Positions 34,619-48,366 of a stretch of 64,000 bases of DNA are shown piece after piece (the first letter of the stretch is position 1; the number at the start of each line of letters is the position of its first letter). The DNA lies in the NCBI GenBank assembly GCA_965153455.1, contig OZ234493.1, forward strand, positions 18,652,213-18,716,212. The letters run 5' to 3'. The position numbers and the translations under genes were made by a program. The stretch is from Sphagnum compactum. Its lineage: Eukaryota > Bryophyta > Sphagnopsida > Sphagnales. Under the pieces are notes generated by a model. The model worked only from the letters and a program-made list of their open reading frames with translations. It made no database searches and was not told the origin of the DNA.

Positions 34619-35800
34619 GTCTAAAGTGAGCTTAAGTTTGGTCAAAAAGTGAAGTAAAAGTAGAAATTAAAAATGAAATTGTTTTGGAAGGTTTCCATCA
34701 CCAAATAAAAATAAGCAAATTTCTGTATTTGGTTTTCAGTGTGTAGTCATCATTGTAGAAGTTTGATTAAAGATTTGTATTTCACATTTTGTTTATAACC
34801 AGATTTAGCTAAATTTCTCTAGGGATGATTGTCATTTTTTTATCATCTTTTTATGGATGATTGCCACTTAGGCTATATAAATATTTTCCTTAAAAAAAGA
34901 CACTGGTTTCAGTCAGTGTTTCTTTTTCTTTTTTTTTGGTCACAAGATTTCAAGTCTCTGTGAATTTTTTTTCAAAAGGTGGAAAATTAAAAAAACACAA
35001 ACAAATTGTGATTTTAAGAGATTTTTGTCATTTTTAGAAAAATAAAATAAAATTAGCCACATCTAAACCAGTATATATATATTTCATTTTTTTGGTATAA
35101 AAAATTTGGCAAAATTTAACCAATAAAGGAAGAAGCAACATTAGTCGAATTTACATTGAAAAACAAAAACATTCCTAAATTTTCCCAATTTATTTGTCAA
35201 AAAATAGTGCCAGGAAAAAAAAAAACACTGGAAGAACTTTGAGTGTGTTTCCAAGACATTCCTTTTTTATTATGTTCACAAAGTTGACAACTTGGTCGAC
35301 TAGTTACAAATTCTCATCGTTTACAAATTCCCAAATTGCAATATGGATGGATGGGCAAAATTGTCCTAATAGCATACTAAAAGGCCAACTTCAACACATG
35401 TTTGTTGAATAATTAATTAAATTTGAAAATTCCATGTCAAATATTATAATATTATAATAATTTTTATAAAAATTCTTTCACAAAATTTTGATTAAAAAAA
35501 AATTATTTAAGATTATTTTCAACATTTTTAGAAATAATTTAACTAGCGTTGAAGCTGCCAAGGTACTAATGGTACACAATTATGTGAAGAATTGTGCAAA
35601 TTCAACCAAAATTTAGTGAAAAATCACCAGAGTTCATGGTATAGGTATGTAGCCAAAATGTAGAAGGATGCATGTTTTTAAAATCATACTTTCATATTCA
35701 TCTTGTAGCCAAAATTTGGCTGAATCTTCTTCCCATGGATCATTGCCAATTTGGCTATATAAGAAAATTTACAAAAATACCACCTGATCTGATTGGTCCA
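34619..35800. other. AT-rich gene-free stretch
   Basis: Homopolymer-rich, strongly AT-rich sequence. I see no exon, RNA gene or element boundary. Confidence 0.5.
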
Positions 35801-37893
35801 GAAGTAGGGATTGCGTAATCTTACCGTGGTTAGGTTAGTTTGCGAACTCTGGCTAACTCTCGAGGGTTACGCAGACGTACGCCAACGAAAGCGTCTTTCC
35901 TTCGCATGTGTGTGTTTCTGTTTTGCTTTTCTTGCGGTCTCGCGATTGCCCTTCTTCCTCTCACGCAAATCCGCAAATCTCGCGCAGCAATCTGCGTTTC
36001 TTGCAGCTCTAGGACTACATCATTTCTTAGCTTCTCTTGCCATTCAAGTAGCAGACAGTGGAGGATTTTGTGTTTTCTTCGACGTGAATATTCCGTGGAG
36101 ACTCTCGGCGGACCGAAACTGGGATTCTAATTGTGTACAAAACATATTTTCTTCAGCAAATGCTTGTCTTCGTAACGCCAATTGCGTCATCTGAGCCTTA
36201 CTGTCGAGGTATTCCGACTTTCCCTGGCTTTCTAGAAGGAAATACAAAATACTTGTTGATTCCGTAGGACTAGATTTTTGGGAATCGCCGGGGCGGGTAA
36301 CGCTTGCACAGAAGGCCATTTTACGTTGGCTAGTTCAGAAATCCATCGTTTGTCATAAGGCTTCGTTTAAATCTAAGCAGCTAAAAGAGGAGCTTTGGAC
36401 TAGCCCGCTGGATTCTGGAACTTAGCTTTGAGTGCGCGGGTGATGGTTCTTCAACGCAGCTGCACAGCAGGTTTTTACTATCGCGATGTCTGTGCAAATT
36501 GTGACCCTAGGTGTCTATACTTGTGCCGCGACATGGCAACTCTAACCAGGCCATGTGGAAGATCCGCTCGAACAGTGCAGCTTTCCGAATAGGGTTTAAG
36601 ATCATAGGGGCCACGATCAAACATATTTCTGTGCACACTGTCAACGGCGATTCATAAGATTCTATTGTAATTCTTCGTGTCCACATAAATAGGTTTTATT
36701 GTAGGAATTTACAGTAGCAGAGATCAAGGTGCGCTTGGCCTCTGTTTTGAAGTGTAATCCCCTGCTTGGACAGGCGCAAGCTAAAGGACAATGAACCTTA
36801 AACCAGCTTGAATGAGTATACTATTGACTTTTCACTTAGCTGCTATATATACCTCTTGAGTGCTGGCATCATGACTGAGTCTTTGGCTTGCTTTTGGAAA
36901 TGTGGCAGAACCTCAGGGTGCAGATTTTCACATAATTGTTTTCCTGAAAATTTGAGCAGATTATATATATATATACATATATTTACACAGCCATATTTGT
37001 TAAGAGCTGATGAAGTGAATGGGGAGTAGTGGCAGCTACTCACTGCCATTCGTGATGAAGATGATGGGCTAATACTTTGTGAGTAACCCTCACAAGGGTT
37101 GTGACCACCACTCTTTCCTATCAGTATGTTAGTTTTGGTTTAGCTGGAACTGTCAAAATAACAGTTTACTTTAAACAAAGTTTTATTGTGGAGTTTTCTC
37201 TGCAATCTCCTGAATGAATTGGTTGAGAAGATTCAGTGCTCTGAATTGACAGTGACTCTTCTTAGTGTACTGTGATCTGTGATGGGTAAGACAGCTTGTG
37301 AATGCTTGAGTGTATGATTAGTCCTAAACCTAATGTTGATCTTCTCATATTTAATTGGTTAATTTATGACCTCCATTCACTGCCTGGAGCTGATGAGTCA
37401 GTGGGGATGTTATAGTATTTAGTAAATATCATGCATGTTTGCTGTTGAAGGTCTCTGAACATGCATGTGACTGTCACTGTTGTTCAGACTGTTCCTTAGC
37501 TTCTGTATTGTTTCATCTGTTCTTTAGGGTTGGGTTTTGACTTTGTTCCTGTTTGCCAATACAAGATTTGAAATTTCTATAACCTTATTTTGAAGTCATC
37601 TATCAATTCAGGTGAACTTAAATCATATGTATAGAGAAGTTCTCAGTACTTGTGAAGATGTCTTTGATGTTATTAGTTATTGGGCATGTTTTTATGCAGG
37701 TTGCATGCTTATCTGCTATGTGATGCAGGGCGTGTGGTTTTTTCAAATGCTGAATCAAGTTACATAGATGGAATTATGTCCTGCTGCAACAGTATTGGAA
37801 GCTACAGTTTCAGCAACTTGTGACTCTAGGTCATGGTTTGTATGCTGCTGGAAAAGCTCTCTGTTTGATAATTGATTGGTTTCAAGAAAGGAA
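35801..37893 (+). promoter_or_regulatory. Probable promoter, 5' leader exon and leader intron of the BPI/LBP gene
   Basis: Composition shifts from AT-rich to CpG-bearing at about 35800, and this continues to about 36620, as for other gene starts in the window. A plausible donor (CGAGGTATTC at about 36206) would join a non-coding leader to the coding exon beginning at or before 37894. The CpG-bearing part has overlapping frames on both strands (for example 35811-36194) with no known homology. The leader model is inference. Confidence 0.35.
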
Positions 37894-40800
37894 ATGGGGC
37901 AGTCTGTGGGAGAACCTGCCAGGGTGCTCCTTCTTTTTTCAAGCTTGTTGTTTCTGGGAACAGTAGGCAGGGTCAACACAATTGGAGCAGGTAGAGCATC
38001 AGAGAATCACAGTCACAGAGTGCTTGAATTTCTGGATGTGGTCAAGGGACATGCAGAATTCAGGGTCGCGGATAAACCTGTGCAAGGCCATTTTCTAGGG
38101 GTTGCAGATCAACAACTCAGAAATGAGTATCCTTGGGTTTCAAGAAGGCTATTACAAAGTAATGAGGTACTGGAAACCGGTGAAGAACACAAAGAGGTAC
38201 CTTTTGAACATTTTCTGTCCACAATTGAATTGAGCTTCCAGATTCAATTACTTGATCATGATCCTCTTATTTATCCCAGAGATTGTTTAGCATCAGTTTC
38301 TATTTTGCACATGAAAGTTATTAGTTGCATAAAAAAAATTTGCATTAAAGAAATAAAATCAACGTCTTTGTGGTCAAGGTTTGGAATGCCCATATTGTCA
38401 CTACATGCCATCCTACCATCCAGATTGCCAATTACTTGGGAAAGGTGAACAGACTATATTCACTTTGTTTCATCTTGCCATTCACTTTTGTTACGTTACA
38501 TGTTCAAACATGGCAGTTATGGAGGCTCCATTTGGATTTGAACCTGGATCAAATTTTGGAGCACAGCTCTCACAATACACAGCAGTACCTGACTGACGAC
38601 AGTGAAGGAGCAGGGATTTTGGGAACCCTTTCTGAGGCAGGTCTCGTTTATGTGAAAGAAGTTCTGGTGAATCAAATACTAAAAGAGATTACACCACTCT
38701 CTTTACCTGATATACATTCACAAGCAAAGTCTCCAATTGGTCAAGTTGACACTACCATCACTCATATTGAGTTATCGGGTGCCAATGTTTCTTACTCTGA
38801 TGTTGATTTGGGAAAGACTGGAATTACAGTGTTTGCTGGGGATATCAAGGCAAGAATGCGTTTTCATTGGAAATATGAGTGTACTTCCAGCTATATGCCA
38901 TTTCCTGTAACTGATGGAGGATGGGCAGATGTTGAGGTCAGTTTTTGGTCCTTTCTATGTCCTTGACTCAGGTATATTATTGACTGCATTTGTTCCATGT
39001 CTGCTATCACATACAAGAAGACCCAGTTGGAGTTTCATTGAAATATTCTGGTAGATGGTGGTCCATGCACTTGCACTTGTGCTGGGTAGGGCAACAAAGA
39101 AAGTGCTTGTTTTTTTCCCCAAGAAAGTTTTGCAGTGTGTTTACTGTCACTGAGCAACCTTTCTACTATGAACACAGCTTTTAATTTGTATATAGTAGGG
39201 TAAGCTGTATCAAAGTAGCTAATCATTTTTATGGTTTCTCAGCCTTCTAAGTTATGGTGGACTGGGCTTACTAAACTAAATAAGCATATTCAGTACTTTG
39301 CAGGGTTCTCATTTTCTTGCACTGGCATCCTTTGTTTCACAGTTCTCTTTAGCTTGCTTGGTTGTTGTAATGTGCTCGTTTCCGCAACCAAGCCTCAGTC
39401 CCATGAGATGTGAATGAACAGTTGTGAGGATTGTTATTCTGGTCCATAACAAGATTGGAATAGTGGTTTGGTATGAAAGAGAAGGCCTGCTAACTGCTAT
39501 GCATGACAGTGATGTCAAGTGCCAGAAGAAACTAAATGGAAAAAATTACATCGCCTGTGCCTCTAACCAGAAAGCATATGAGGGGTTTTTTTCACAAATT
39601 TGCACCAGAGAATATTTGTGACACCCTTAACTTGGTCATGTTGTACATGCATGGAATTCAATGAGTTGGTTTCATTATTGGGAGAAGAACTATCACAGTA
39701 TAGGATTGTGCCCAACATCCATAGCTTCCTCATGTAATCGCATGGATAGTGGCATGGTTTCGACATCAGCAAAGAAGATCACAAGGGCATTGAGGTTTGT
39801 TGTGAATTCTCAGGTGACAGGCATGCAGGCTGGTGTGACTTTCACATTGCAAGCACATAATGGAACTTTGCGGTTAACTGTTGTGGAATGCGGGACTTAT
39901 ATTGAGGATCTGGACATTGAGTTGCATGGTGGTGCTTCTTGGCTTTACCAGTGGTAACTAATCACTTTCTCAGTCAGTTTGGAGCACAATGATAGCCTAT
40001 GTTGGCTTATGTCCTGGTAATTTACATGGTACTAGTTGTAAAGACGTAGCTTGTTGCAGCTTCAATAATACTTGACTTTCTTTGTGAGCTATATCATTTG
40101 AGTGTTAGCCAACAGAATGACTGAGTCTGCCTGCTGCTTTTGGAGATGTAACAGAATTCAGGATGCAGACTTGAGTGAGTGTTTACCCAAATATTTTGGC
40201 AGATTTATACTTTTCTACTCCCACATTCTGCATTGGTTGGTGCTAGCCAGTATTGTGACTGAGTCCTCCTCCCATTGCTTCTGGACCTGTGACAGAAACT
40301 CAGTATGCAGGCTAGTGGTTTCACTGGCCTTTTCCCACTGTAGGGAGCTGATGCAGTCAGTGGGGAAGTTGTGATAGATGAATCGCTATCCTATACCTAT
40401 ATGTTACTGCTGATGTCCCCTGAACAAGTGATAGGCTGTCACTGCTGATTATACTGCTTGTTTTTTTTGTTTTTTTGTTCTGTTCTTTCCTTCTATGTAC
40501 TTTTTCCTGGTTCTTCTCTGGGAGTTTTCCTTTGATGTGAAGGAAAGGTTTTTCACCTGGTCCTGGTTTCCTTAATTGTGATTATGGAGATTTCTCAATA
40601 CTCATGAGAGTTATTGATTATCTACACCCATCTTTGGGAGCTCATGAAGTCAGCATAAAGTCATGGTAGCTAGTCACTGCTATTTATAATAAAGGCAATG
40701 GCCTGATGCTTTGTGAGTGACACTCTTAAGGTTATGACCACATCTATTTTTCTTGTGTCAGTTTTGGTTTTGCTGGATGCAACATAACCGTTAGATTTGA

Positions 40801-43431
40801 AGTATAATTGTGGAGTCTTCTCTGCAATCTCATAGATATGGTACTAGTTCTTAAAAATCTTCCCAGGTTCTGAACAACAGAGTTGGTCCCATTTGTGTTG
40901 TTCACTGATCATGTTGCACTGAATTGATACCATTGTTTCAAAAATGCCATGTGTTACAAATGATTGATCTCAAGTGTATACCTATCAGAGAAGATTAGAA
41001 GTGGTCATTTGATGCAATCTTAAATGGAGTAGTTGAAATGGTTGAGGCAGAAAAGAGTACAGAGATATTTTTCATTTTGTTTCTCACCTTTGGCCTGTGG
41101 CAACCTGAACCAGGTTTGTATATGCATTTGATGATGAAATTCGGGCAGCAGTTGAGGGAGCCATCTCATCAGCAATTATCTCAGGGGCTCGAAAGTTGGA
41201 CACTTTTCTTTTGGGACTTCCACGAAGTCTTCCGATTGATGATATATCTGCCATCGATGTCACAGTTGTGGAAGACCCCTTTGTTAGTCCCACCTTTTTG
41301 AGTGTAGGTGTAAAGGGTGAATTTATCTCTCTGAAGAAGCCCACTGTCCCCCTGCAGCCTGACCATTCCTTGCCCCCAGGGATATTCTGTAGTGAATCCG
41401 CAAAGATGATCACTATTGCTGTATGTGATTATGTCATCAATTCAGCTGCAAAAGTCTATTTTGAGGTACATTGCTCTCTTTTGGAGCTGATAATGCTCTT
41501 GCCTTTGGTCTTCTGCTTTCTACATTTCCATGAGCCCTTAGGTTTGAGCTGGAGCTTCTCTGATTTTGCCCATATACCTTCATGTACCTTGCTTTTTTGT
41601 TCTGTTGTCACTTTTTTTCAATCTTTTATCTTTGTTAATCTCCTCATTTCCCTTAGCTCTTGGGGTTGCCCATAAAGCTTCCACTATTTTCCTTGGTCAC
41701 ACAATGTCCAAGGAATTTAATGTATTATTCAAACTAACATAGTTGAAACCTGCCTTGGAGCTCCTGTGAATACAGCAAATTTCCATTTTCCCCACCCTGT
41801 TGTTTTCTCTGGTTCTGAGTCTTGTCAGTGTCTGCTTTTTCTAGGCAGGAGTCTTGGATTGGTTGGTTGATGAGTTGCCCCAAGAGTCAATGTTAAATAC
41901 AGCCTTTTGGAAGTGGCTTATACCACAGCTCTACAAAAAGTATCCAAATGATGACATGGCACTTGACTTCTCTGTCTCTTCTGCACCGCAAGTTGAACTT
42001 TCAAAGGATGGAGCAAAGGCATTCGCAGGTGCTGACATGACAATTATTGTCAAGACCAACAATGGTTCAGTCCCTGTAGCCTGCTTATCCATGGTGGGTG
42101 TTTGTTTCATTGTATTGGTTTGATAATTTTTCCTGAAGTATGACAACACTATTCACCTTGTGATGGTTGTGAGAGGACCCTCACTGCACTTTTAAAGTGG
42201 GACATTAACCAGTATTGTGATTGATGTACACCATAATGGGTTTTGTGTAGCCAGCAGAAGGACTACTACTGTGAATAATGTGTAACTCTTCCCAAATTTG
42301 TGCCTACTTACCACTAGCTGTGAGGAAACCTGCTGCATGCAATTTGTCACCATTTGAACCTTTGTAGTTCCAGAGCTTTGAGAGATTCCTCAGTGGCTTG
42401 TAATACCAAGGAAAAGCATACATCATTAGGAAAACTTTATCTGCCAGTAATGTCTACTACATAGGCTGCAAAGTATGATGCTCAGTAAGCAGCATTCTTA
42501 TGGGTGGTAATATAGGATACAGTTCTCGTCAAACAGGGTGCCAATTGAGTATGGAATGTGGAACAACATTGTACATCACGTGGCAATGTTTGTAGTTAAT
42601 GGCTATATCTGTGTCTTGTAGGTGTTAAAGTGACAGGCATTTTGTTGCAGACTTTTTCAATGGATGCTATAGCTGGACTTGAGGGGAACAACATCACAGC
42701 ACAAGTCACATTAAATGATCTCACCCTCCAGCTAAAATGGAGTGAGATTGGCAAATTCCCTGTTAAACTTATGCAGGTAGTAGCCTTTCTGATTGCTCCT
42801 CTTTTATCTTTGTTGTGCATTTTGTGGTGTGGCGCTCATGTCATATAAGCTGCTAGCCTCTTCATACATAGGTCACAGTTTTACTCAACATGACTCTTAC
42901 ATGTTAACAGTTGTTTAACTCCTGTGTGAGGTCAGGCTTTCTATTTCTGTGAAAAGTGTGTTGAATTTGACCTAACACATGAAAGCTTTCATCTGCTTGT
43001 AGATGGAACATAAACACTCGAAATTCAAGTGATATAGGGCTTAGAAGACAAACTGTAGTTGTGGTACATGTGAGATTGCTGGGTGAATTCACGTGTTGCT
43101 TGTAGGTTGTGTAAGTCCTAAGTCCTACCGATATTGTGTGAATGGCAATATGGTGGTCTCATGATACAAACTAGCCAGAATCTCAAAAGAAAAAAGAAAC
43201 CTGAAGTAACAGTTGGCCACTGTGATATTATCTTCTGTGCAGTCAACAGTGCGCACATTGGTTTCAAAAGTGATTATACCAATATTAAATCACAGTCTGA
43301 AGAAGGGGTTTCCACTGCCAGTGTTTCCAGCAATTGACCTCCAGAACGCAGATGTCAGATATGACAATGGCTACATCCTTATTTGCAGTGATGTGCACTA
43401 TAAAGGTGGATACATCAAACCATCTGTGTGA
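37894..43431 (+). CDS. BPI/LBP-family (lipid/LPS-binding) secreted protein
   Basis: The BPI/LBP/CETP family consists of elongated lipid-binding proteins; plant members bind bacterial lipopolysaccharide. Seven exons: 37894-38196, 38583-38936, 39814-39953, 41114-41465, 41845-42093, 42651-42776 and 43243-43431. They total 1,713 nt (570 residues) and all phases close. A signal peptide is visible, MGQSVGEPARVLLLFSSLLF then LGTVG. Domain one includes EAGLVYVKEVLVNQILKEI, GDIKARMRFHWKYE and VTDGG followed by ADVEVTGMQAGVTF. The plant-typical motif DIELHGGASWLYQ precedes the second half. Domain two has the linked AGVLDWLVDELPQES segment and ends KKGFPLPVFPAIDLQNADV. Two cysteines (KYECTSS and VVECGTY) sit where the family disulfide is expected. 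It is longer than the ~490 residues of Arabidopsis members, because about 85 extra residues follow the signal peptide. A CAGCAG acceptor opens exon 2. Confidence 0.93.
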
Positions 43432-44860
43432 CCTCCTGATGAGCTATCTTTGACAGTACTCTTGGAAAATGATTTTCTAAGTGGAAGGTAAATGTCACGA
43501 GAAAGGCAAATACGAGCAAAAACATTTATCTTATGCTGAAAGAAGAAATGAAAGAATGTTCGCAGAACTAAGGGATGAAACATGGATTCAAGAAGATCAG
43601 GAAAGACAATGCAGCTTCCGAAAAGGTGGTGAAAATATGTCAAAAATTCTCCTATCAAAGCCTGCAAGGTAAGTGCATTGAAATGAATCTTCATCTACTC
43701 TTAGGATTTTAAATGTTCCTTCTCAAGCTGGTTTCCTTAAGTACTTTGTCCCTGACCAATTTTAGGGCATAGTAAATGGGGCATCCTTGTTTTTAGTGGG
43801 TACAACAATTTAAGAAATATTAAATGGGTAAATGGATCCAGACTAAAGAGAACTAGTGCAGATAGTGTAGAATGATTGGCATATGAAGGGGAGATGTGTA
43901 CTGAATGGTTAGAACTGAAAGTTATGATGCTTGTAAGTACAATTAAGTGGTTTGTACTGGTGAAGGTGATTTGTACTGGTGATTTGTCCTGTGGACAAGT
44001 CACTCTTCTCTGAAGGTTTACAGAATATATCTTGTCAGATCTGTTGTTTGTTGATCTCCTTAGGTTACTGCTTACAGTCTGGTGATATGCCATGCTGAGC
44101 AATTTGTTTAGCGGGGAGAAATTCTGTCTGGTGGCAGTGTAAATACCACGGTTTACATCTGAGAGGATGTAGTTTCATCAATGGTGTCTCACATCATAGT
44201 TTAGGACAGGCTTACCCCACTCTTCTTCTTCAAACGCTTTCTCAAACAGTAATTCACACAGTGAGGACTTGTGGCAATTTGTGGCAAATCATGTTCCTTT
44301 GTGGGGGTGACACAATTGATTTGCCTTACAGGTCAGTTGACATCATGCTTAGAATTTTGTCTTCAGATTTGGTGGCAAACTGTACTACCTTCAAGCAAAC
44401 AATGCTACAGTCACATGAAACAGAGATTTCACACATTTTGATCTTTTGTGTCAGTAAATTTTGACTTAGCGATGTTGATCATGTATGATATATCATTGAT
44501 GTAGCAAAACTTCAATTTTCCAACTGAGGTTGCTTTTATTCTACTGCAATTGTTTTCTATTCTTGGGGGTTGTTGCCTAATGGAACCAGACCAGCTCCTG
44601 ATTCTCACCCCTAGTCCATGAGATCAGAATCACTATGATTCTGTTTTGCTTTTCTGGGTGCAATTGGACTTGAGGAAAGATAATGCTTCAGAACAGGAGT
44701 GATCAGCTGACAAAACCATTGCAGCAATAATATAGTGAATGAAAATGAATAACATTACAGTTGTGATCTTTCTTAACTGAACAAGAACACCAGATGGCAC
44801 ATGATTGACATCATGGATCCCTTTTAAGGTTGGACCAGCCTCCAAGAAGTGAATGCTCAC
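43432..44860. other. Spacer after the BPI/LBP gene
   Basis: It includes the presumed BPI/LBP 3' untranslated region. Frames are short and unsupported; no RNA gene or mobile-element end was recognised. Confidence 0.4.
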
Positions 44861-45159
44861 TCAAATTCATGGCCTTATGTATCATCACATAGCAATTGCC
44901 TCATGCAACTCATACATGTCCGAAATCTCCCTGACCGAAATCTTCCTGACTGCATACATGTCCCCTCAAGCTTTCCGGTGGGCTGCACACCACTAACAGC
45001 CCAACCATACCACTTGTGCCTTTCATCATCTTGAAGTCAAAGATTCTCAGCAGTTCAGTGCAAGATCTGTTGTCATCAAAGATGGGAGGTAGCCCCAAAA
45101 CCCAAGCACACCGCACTGCCCAGCCATCTTGTCTGTCTGCAACATAGCAATTCTGCTGA

Positions 45160-48010
45160 GAAAAGCACAAGGCATGAATTTTCAAACTTAAATGTGGTAC
45201 ATCACAATCCTACACTGCTCATACTTGCAAAAGTCCTGTTCTATGAGAGTCCTACAGTGGCACTCACCTCTATGGAGTTCTTGTTACCACTTGTACTGCA
45301 ATTATAATTGAAGAGTCATTCCGTAGCTGCTTCTTGTACACATGCTGATCTTGGCTGGATTTCGCTCAAAAAGTACTGTGCCATATCCTTGTCCTCTCCC
45401 TTGTCTGTCATGGCTGCAGCTGCTTGGAGATCAGCAAGCTGTAATACCTCACAATATGTACAGCCCAAGGACAGAATGCTATCACAAATCCTATCTTTCA
45501 TTGCTACCACATCCATGTACCTGGATATGCAAAATGGATTGGAAATCAAGTATCTTCTTGGTAATGCCTGGCAAACATTGCAACAACCTCAAACACAATC
45601 AGGAGAAATCCCCTGTAACCAAAAGGTATCATAACAAAGATGACGCTTAAATTTGTGCTGAGACCCTTCCAACATCTGATTTTGAATATAGGGTAAGCAT
45701 TGACCCATGGACCAAGGTCATGTGGCACTCAGCACGAAATTTTTTGTTGATACCTGTGGTTCCATCAGCCATGTACATAAGTTTCTCTGGATTGTTGGAG
45801 AGAGTGGCAGCTGCAAAAATCTCTTTGGAGGCTGATTTCAAGCTTGGGGGAAAACCCTACAAACTGAAAAAACCTTCAATGCCTTGGATGTCCCAAGCAC
45901 ATCACATGGGTCACCCTGAAACACAAGGAACCAAATTGCAAGAGACACTAAGAGTATTGGTGCTCTAGATAGGTGGAAGAGAAACAACCACACTTTGACC
46001 GTTTTCTGTCAAAAGTAAACAGCACTTGAGATGAACATGTACACCAGAAACTACATTCTGAGACCACTCAGGGACTTGGTGGATGACTTAGAGAAGATGA
46101 TACTTCTGGTGAGGCTTCATCAAATGCATGCTGAGTACAAGTGTAGTACAATGAACAGAAGCTCTCTGCTGGAATGCACCATTAGCATGACATAACTTCC
46201 TTTTGCAGGAGGGACAGGATTCTGCAACAGTGTAAAGCCTTCCCATCACCAGTATCCTTAAAACCTGAGTTTCCCATTCAAGTGCACAAGAAAGTAAAAC
46301 AGATCCAGAAAAAGAGAGCAGTCTGATGTAGAGGTTGACCTGTTACAAGTTTTTTGCATGTTAGAAAGAAAGAAACTTGAAGTTAGTCAATCTTGAAATG
46401 TACCCCAGTTTCAAAGACCTGCAGAGATGCAGCATGCATGATGGAAAACTTCATTAGAGTCTTGAACTGCCAGTAAGACGTGGGAAACATGTGAGAATGT
46501 CCATAGTCCTATAGAGTGTAAGAGCTCGGCATAGACGTTGTGCATTGAAGACTTGCATAGAAGATGCAGCAGTAGCATGATACTGCAGAATCTCATCACC
46601 TAGCTACAGGAATGATATCAGCTACCTAGAAATGTGGTTGTTTAAGAGGTGAAAATGTTGCTTTGAGAGACACCTTGAGCTGCAATCTTCTGTTAATGAA
46701 ACCAGCCTGGGAGCCCAAGTATACCACAGTGCCCAGTCATCTGGTCTGTCTGGAACATAGCATACACTTTGTAATCAGGAAAACATGAAGAACTAGCAAT
46801 TCTGCTGAGAAAGCACAAGACATGAATTTTCAAGCTCCAATGCAGTCTGTCACAATCCTACACTACTCATCCTTCCATAGCACTCACCTGAATGGAGTTA
46901 TTGTTACCACTTGTACTGCAATTATAGCTCAAGTGAGAGCGATTCCATAGCTGTTTATCACACACTTGCTCAGCTTGGCTGAATTTTGCTCAAAAGGTAC
47001 TGTGCAGTATCCTTGTCTTCTACCATGTCTGCCATGGCTGCAACTGCTATAGAATCCCCGACAGTATCCACAGCCCAAGGCTAGGGTCCCATGCAAATCC
47101 TGTGTCTTTTGTTGCTATCATGTCCATGTACACCTGGTAAGGCAAAATGGTTTGGAATTCCAGTATCTTTCTGATGATGCTTGGAAAAACTGTGACAACC
47201 TCAAATGAAATCTGAGAAATACCCTGTAACGAAGCATTTCTGTTGATGCCTATGGTTCCATGAGCCATGTACATAGCTTTCTGTTGATTGTTGGAGAGAG
47301 TGGGAGCTGCAACATCATCTCTTTTGAGGCTGATTTCAAGTTTGGAGAAAAACCTTCCAAATTGACCAAAAACCTCAATGCCTTCAACATCCCAAGCACA
47401 TCACCTGGGGTCACTGTGAAACACAAGGAACTAAATTGCAAGAGATACTAATAGTAATGGTGCTCTATATAGGTGGAAGAGACACAACCACAAGTTATAC
47501 TTTGACTGTTTCCTGTCAAAGTAAATGGCACTTGAGGTGAACATGTACACACTAAACTGCATACAGAGACTGCTCAGGGACTTGGCATGAAACACAGTTA
47601 CACTGAGACTTCATTGAATGCACACTGAATATAGGTGTAAAGTAATCCTCACAAGCTCTCTGCTGGAATGCTCCATTAGCATTACATTACTTCAGTTTGC
47701 AGTAGGGATGGGGTTCTGCAACAGTGTCAACCCTTTCCCTCCTGAAAGAGTTATCCATAAAGCCTGAGTTTCCCATTCAAAACCAGGCAATGGTAAACAA
47801 GCAAAACAGATCTGGATAAAGGGAGCAGGTTGCATAAAAATGAAGTGTTCCCCAGTTACAAATACCTCCAGAAATGCAGTACCATGCACAACGAAAAACT
47901 TAATTAGGGTCTTGAAATGCCAGTTAAGAAATGGGAGACGTGAGAAAACGTCCATAGTCCTATAAAGCTTGAGTAAGAGCTTGGCATAGACATTGTGCTT
48001 AGAACACTTC
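45160..48010 (-). pseudogene. Tandemly duplicated downstream exons of the LRR/P-loop locus
   Basis: The block 45160-46600 is repeated at about 46815-48010 (spacing about 1.64 kb). On the minus strand both copies keep the same peptide pieces. For example, AAAMTDKGEDKDMAQYFLSE at about 45320-45420 matches VAAMADMVEDKDTAQYLLSK at about 46990-47050. ATLSNNPEKLMYMADGTTGI at about 45750-45810 matches TLSNNQQKAMYMAHGTIGIN at about 47230-47300. Stops and frame breaks interrupt the pieces. A further copy of the 3' end of the exon at 49768 lies at 48530-48650, tying this stretch to the locus on its right. I do not recognise the domain. Confidence 0.6.
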
Positions 48011-48366
48011 AAACTACTCGCACTCTGGCCTTGTACCACAATTTCAATTGAATGAAAGAAGAGGACCTTTGGGGAAGAGGACCTTTGGGGGAAAGAGGAA
48101 AAGAGAGGACTGAGGCAAGAACAAAGAAGGCAGCCCACATTGTTCTCTGCCACACAGTAAGGAACAGGATTTCAGGTACGGCAGGGTTGAGCTGTGTAAC
48201 ATTTTGGACTGTCATCCTCCCCAGCAGTAGCTTGAAATTGGAGAGTTGATATCAACTGCATATCTTGAAGATGCAGTTGTTTGAAAGAATGGCTAAGAAT
48301 GCTGTTTTCAGAGATGACTGGAGCTCCAACAGTCCATCAAAAGGAACTATACTTGCATTATTACCA

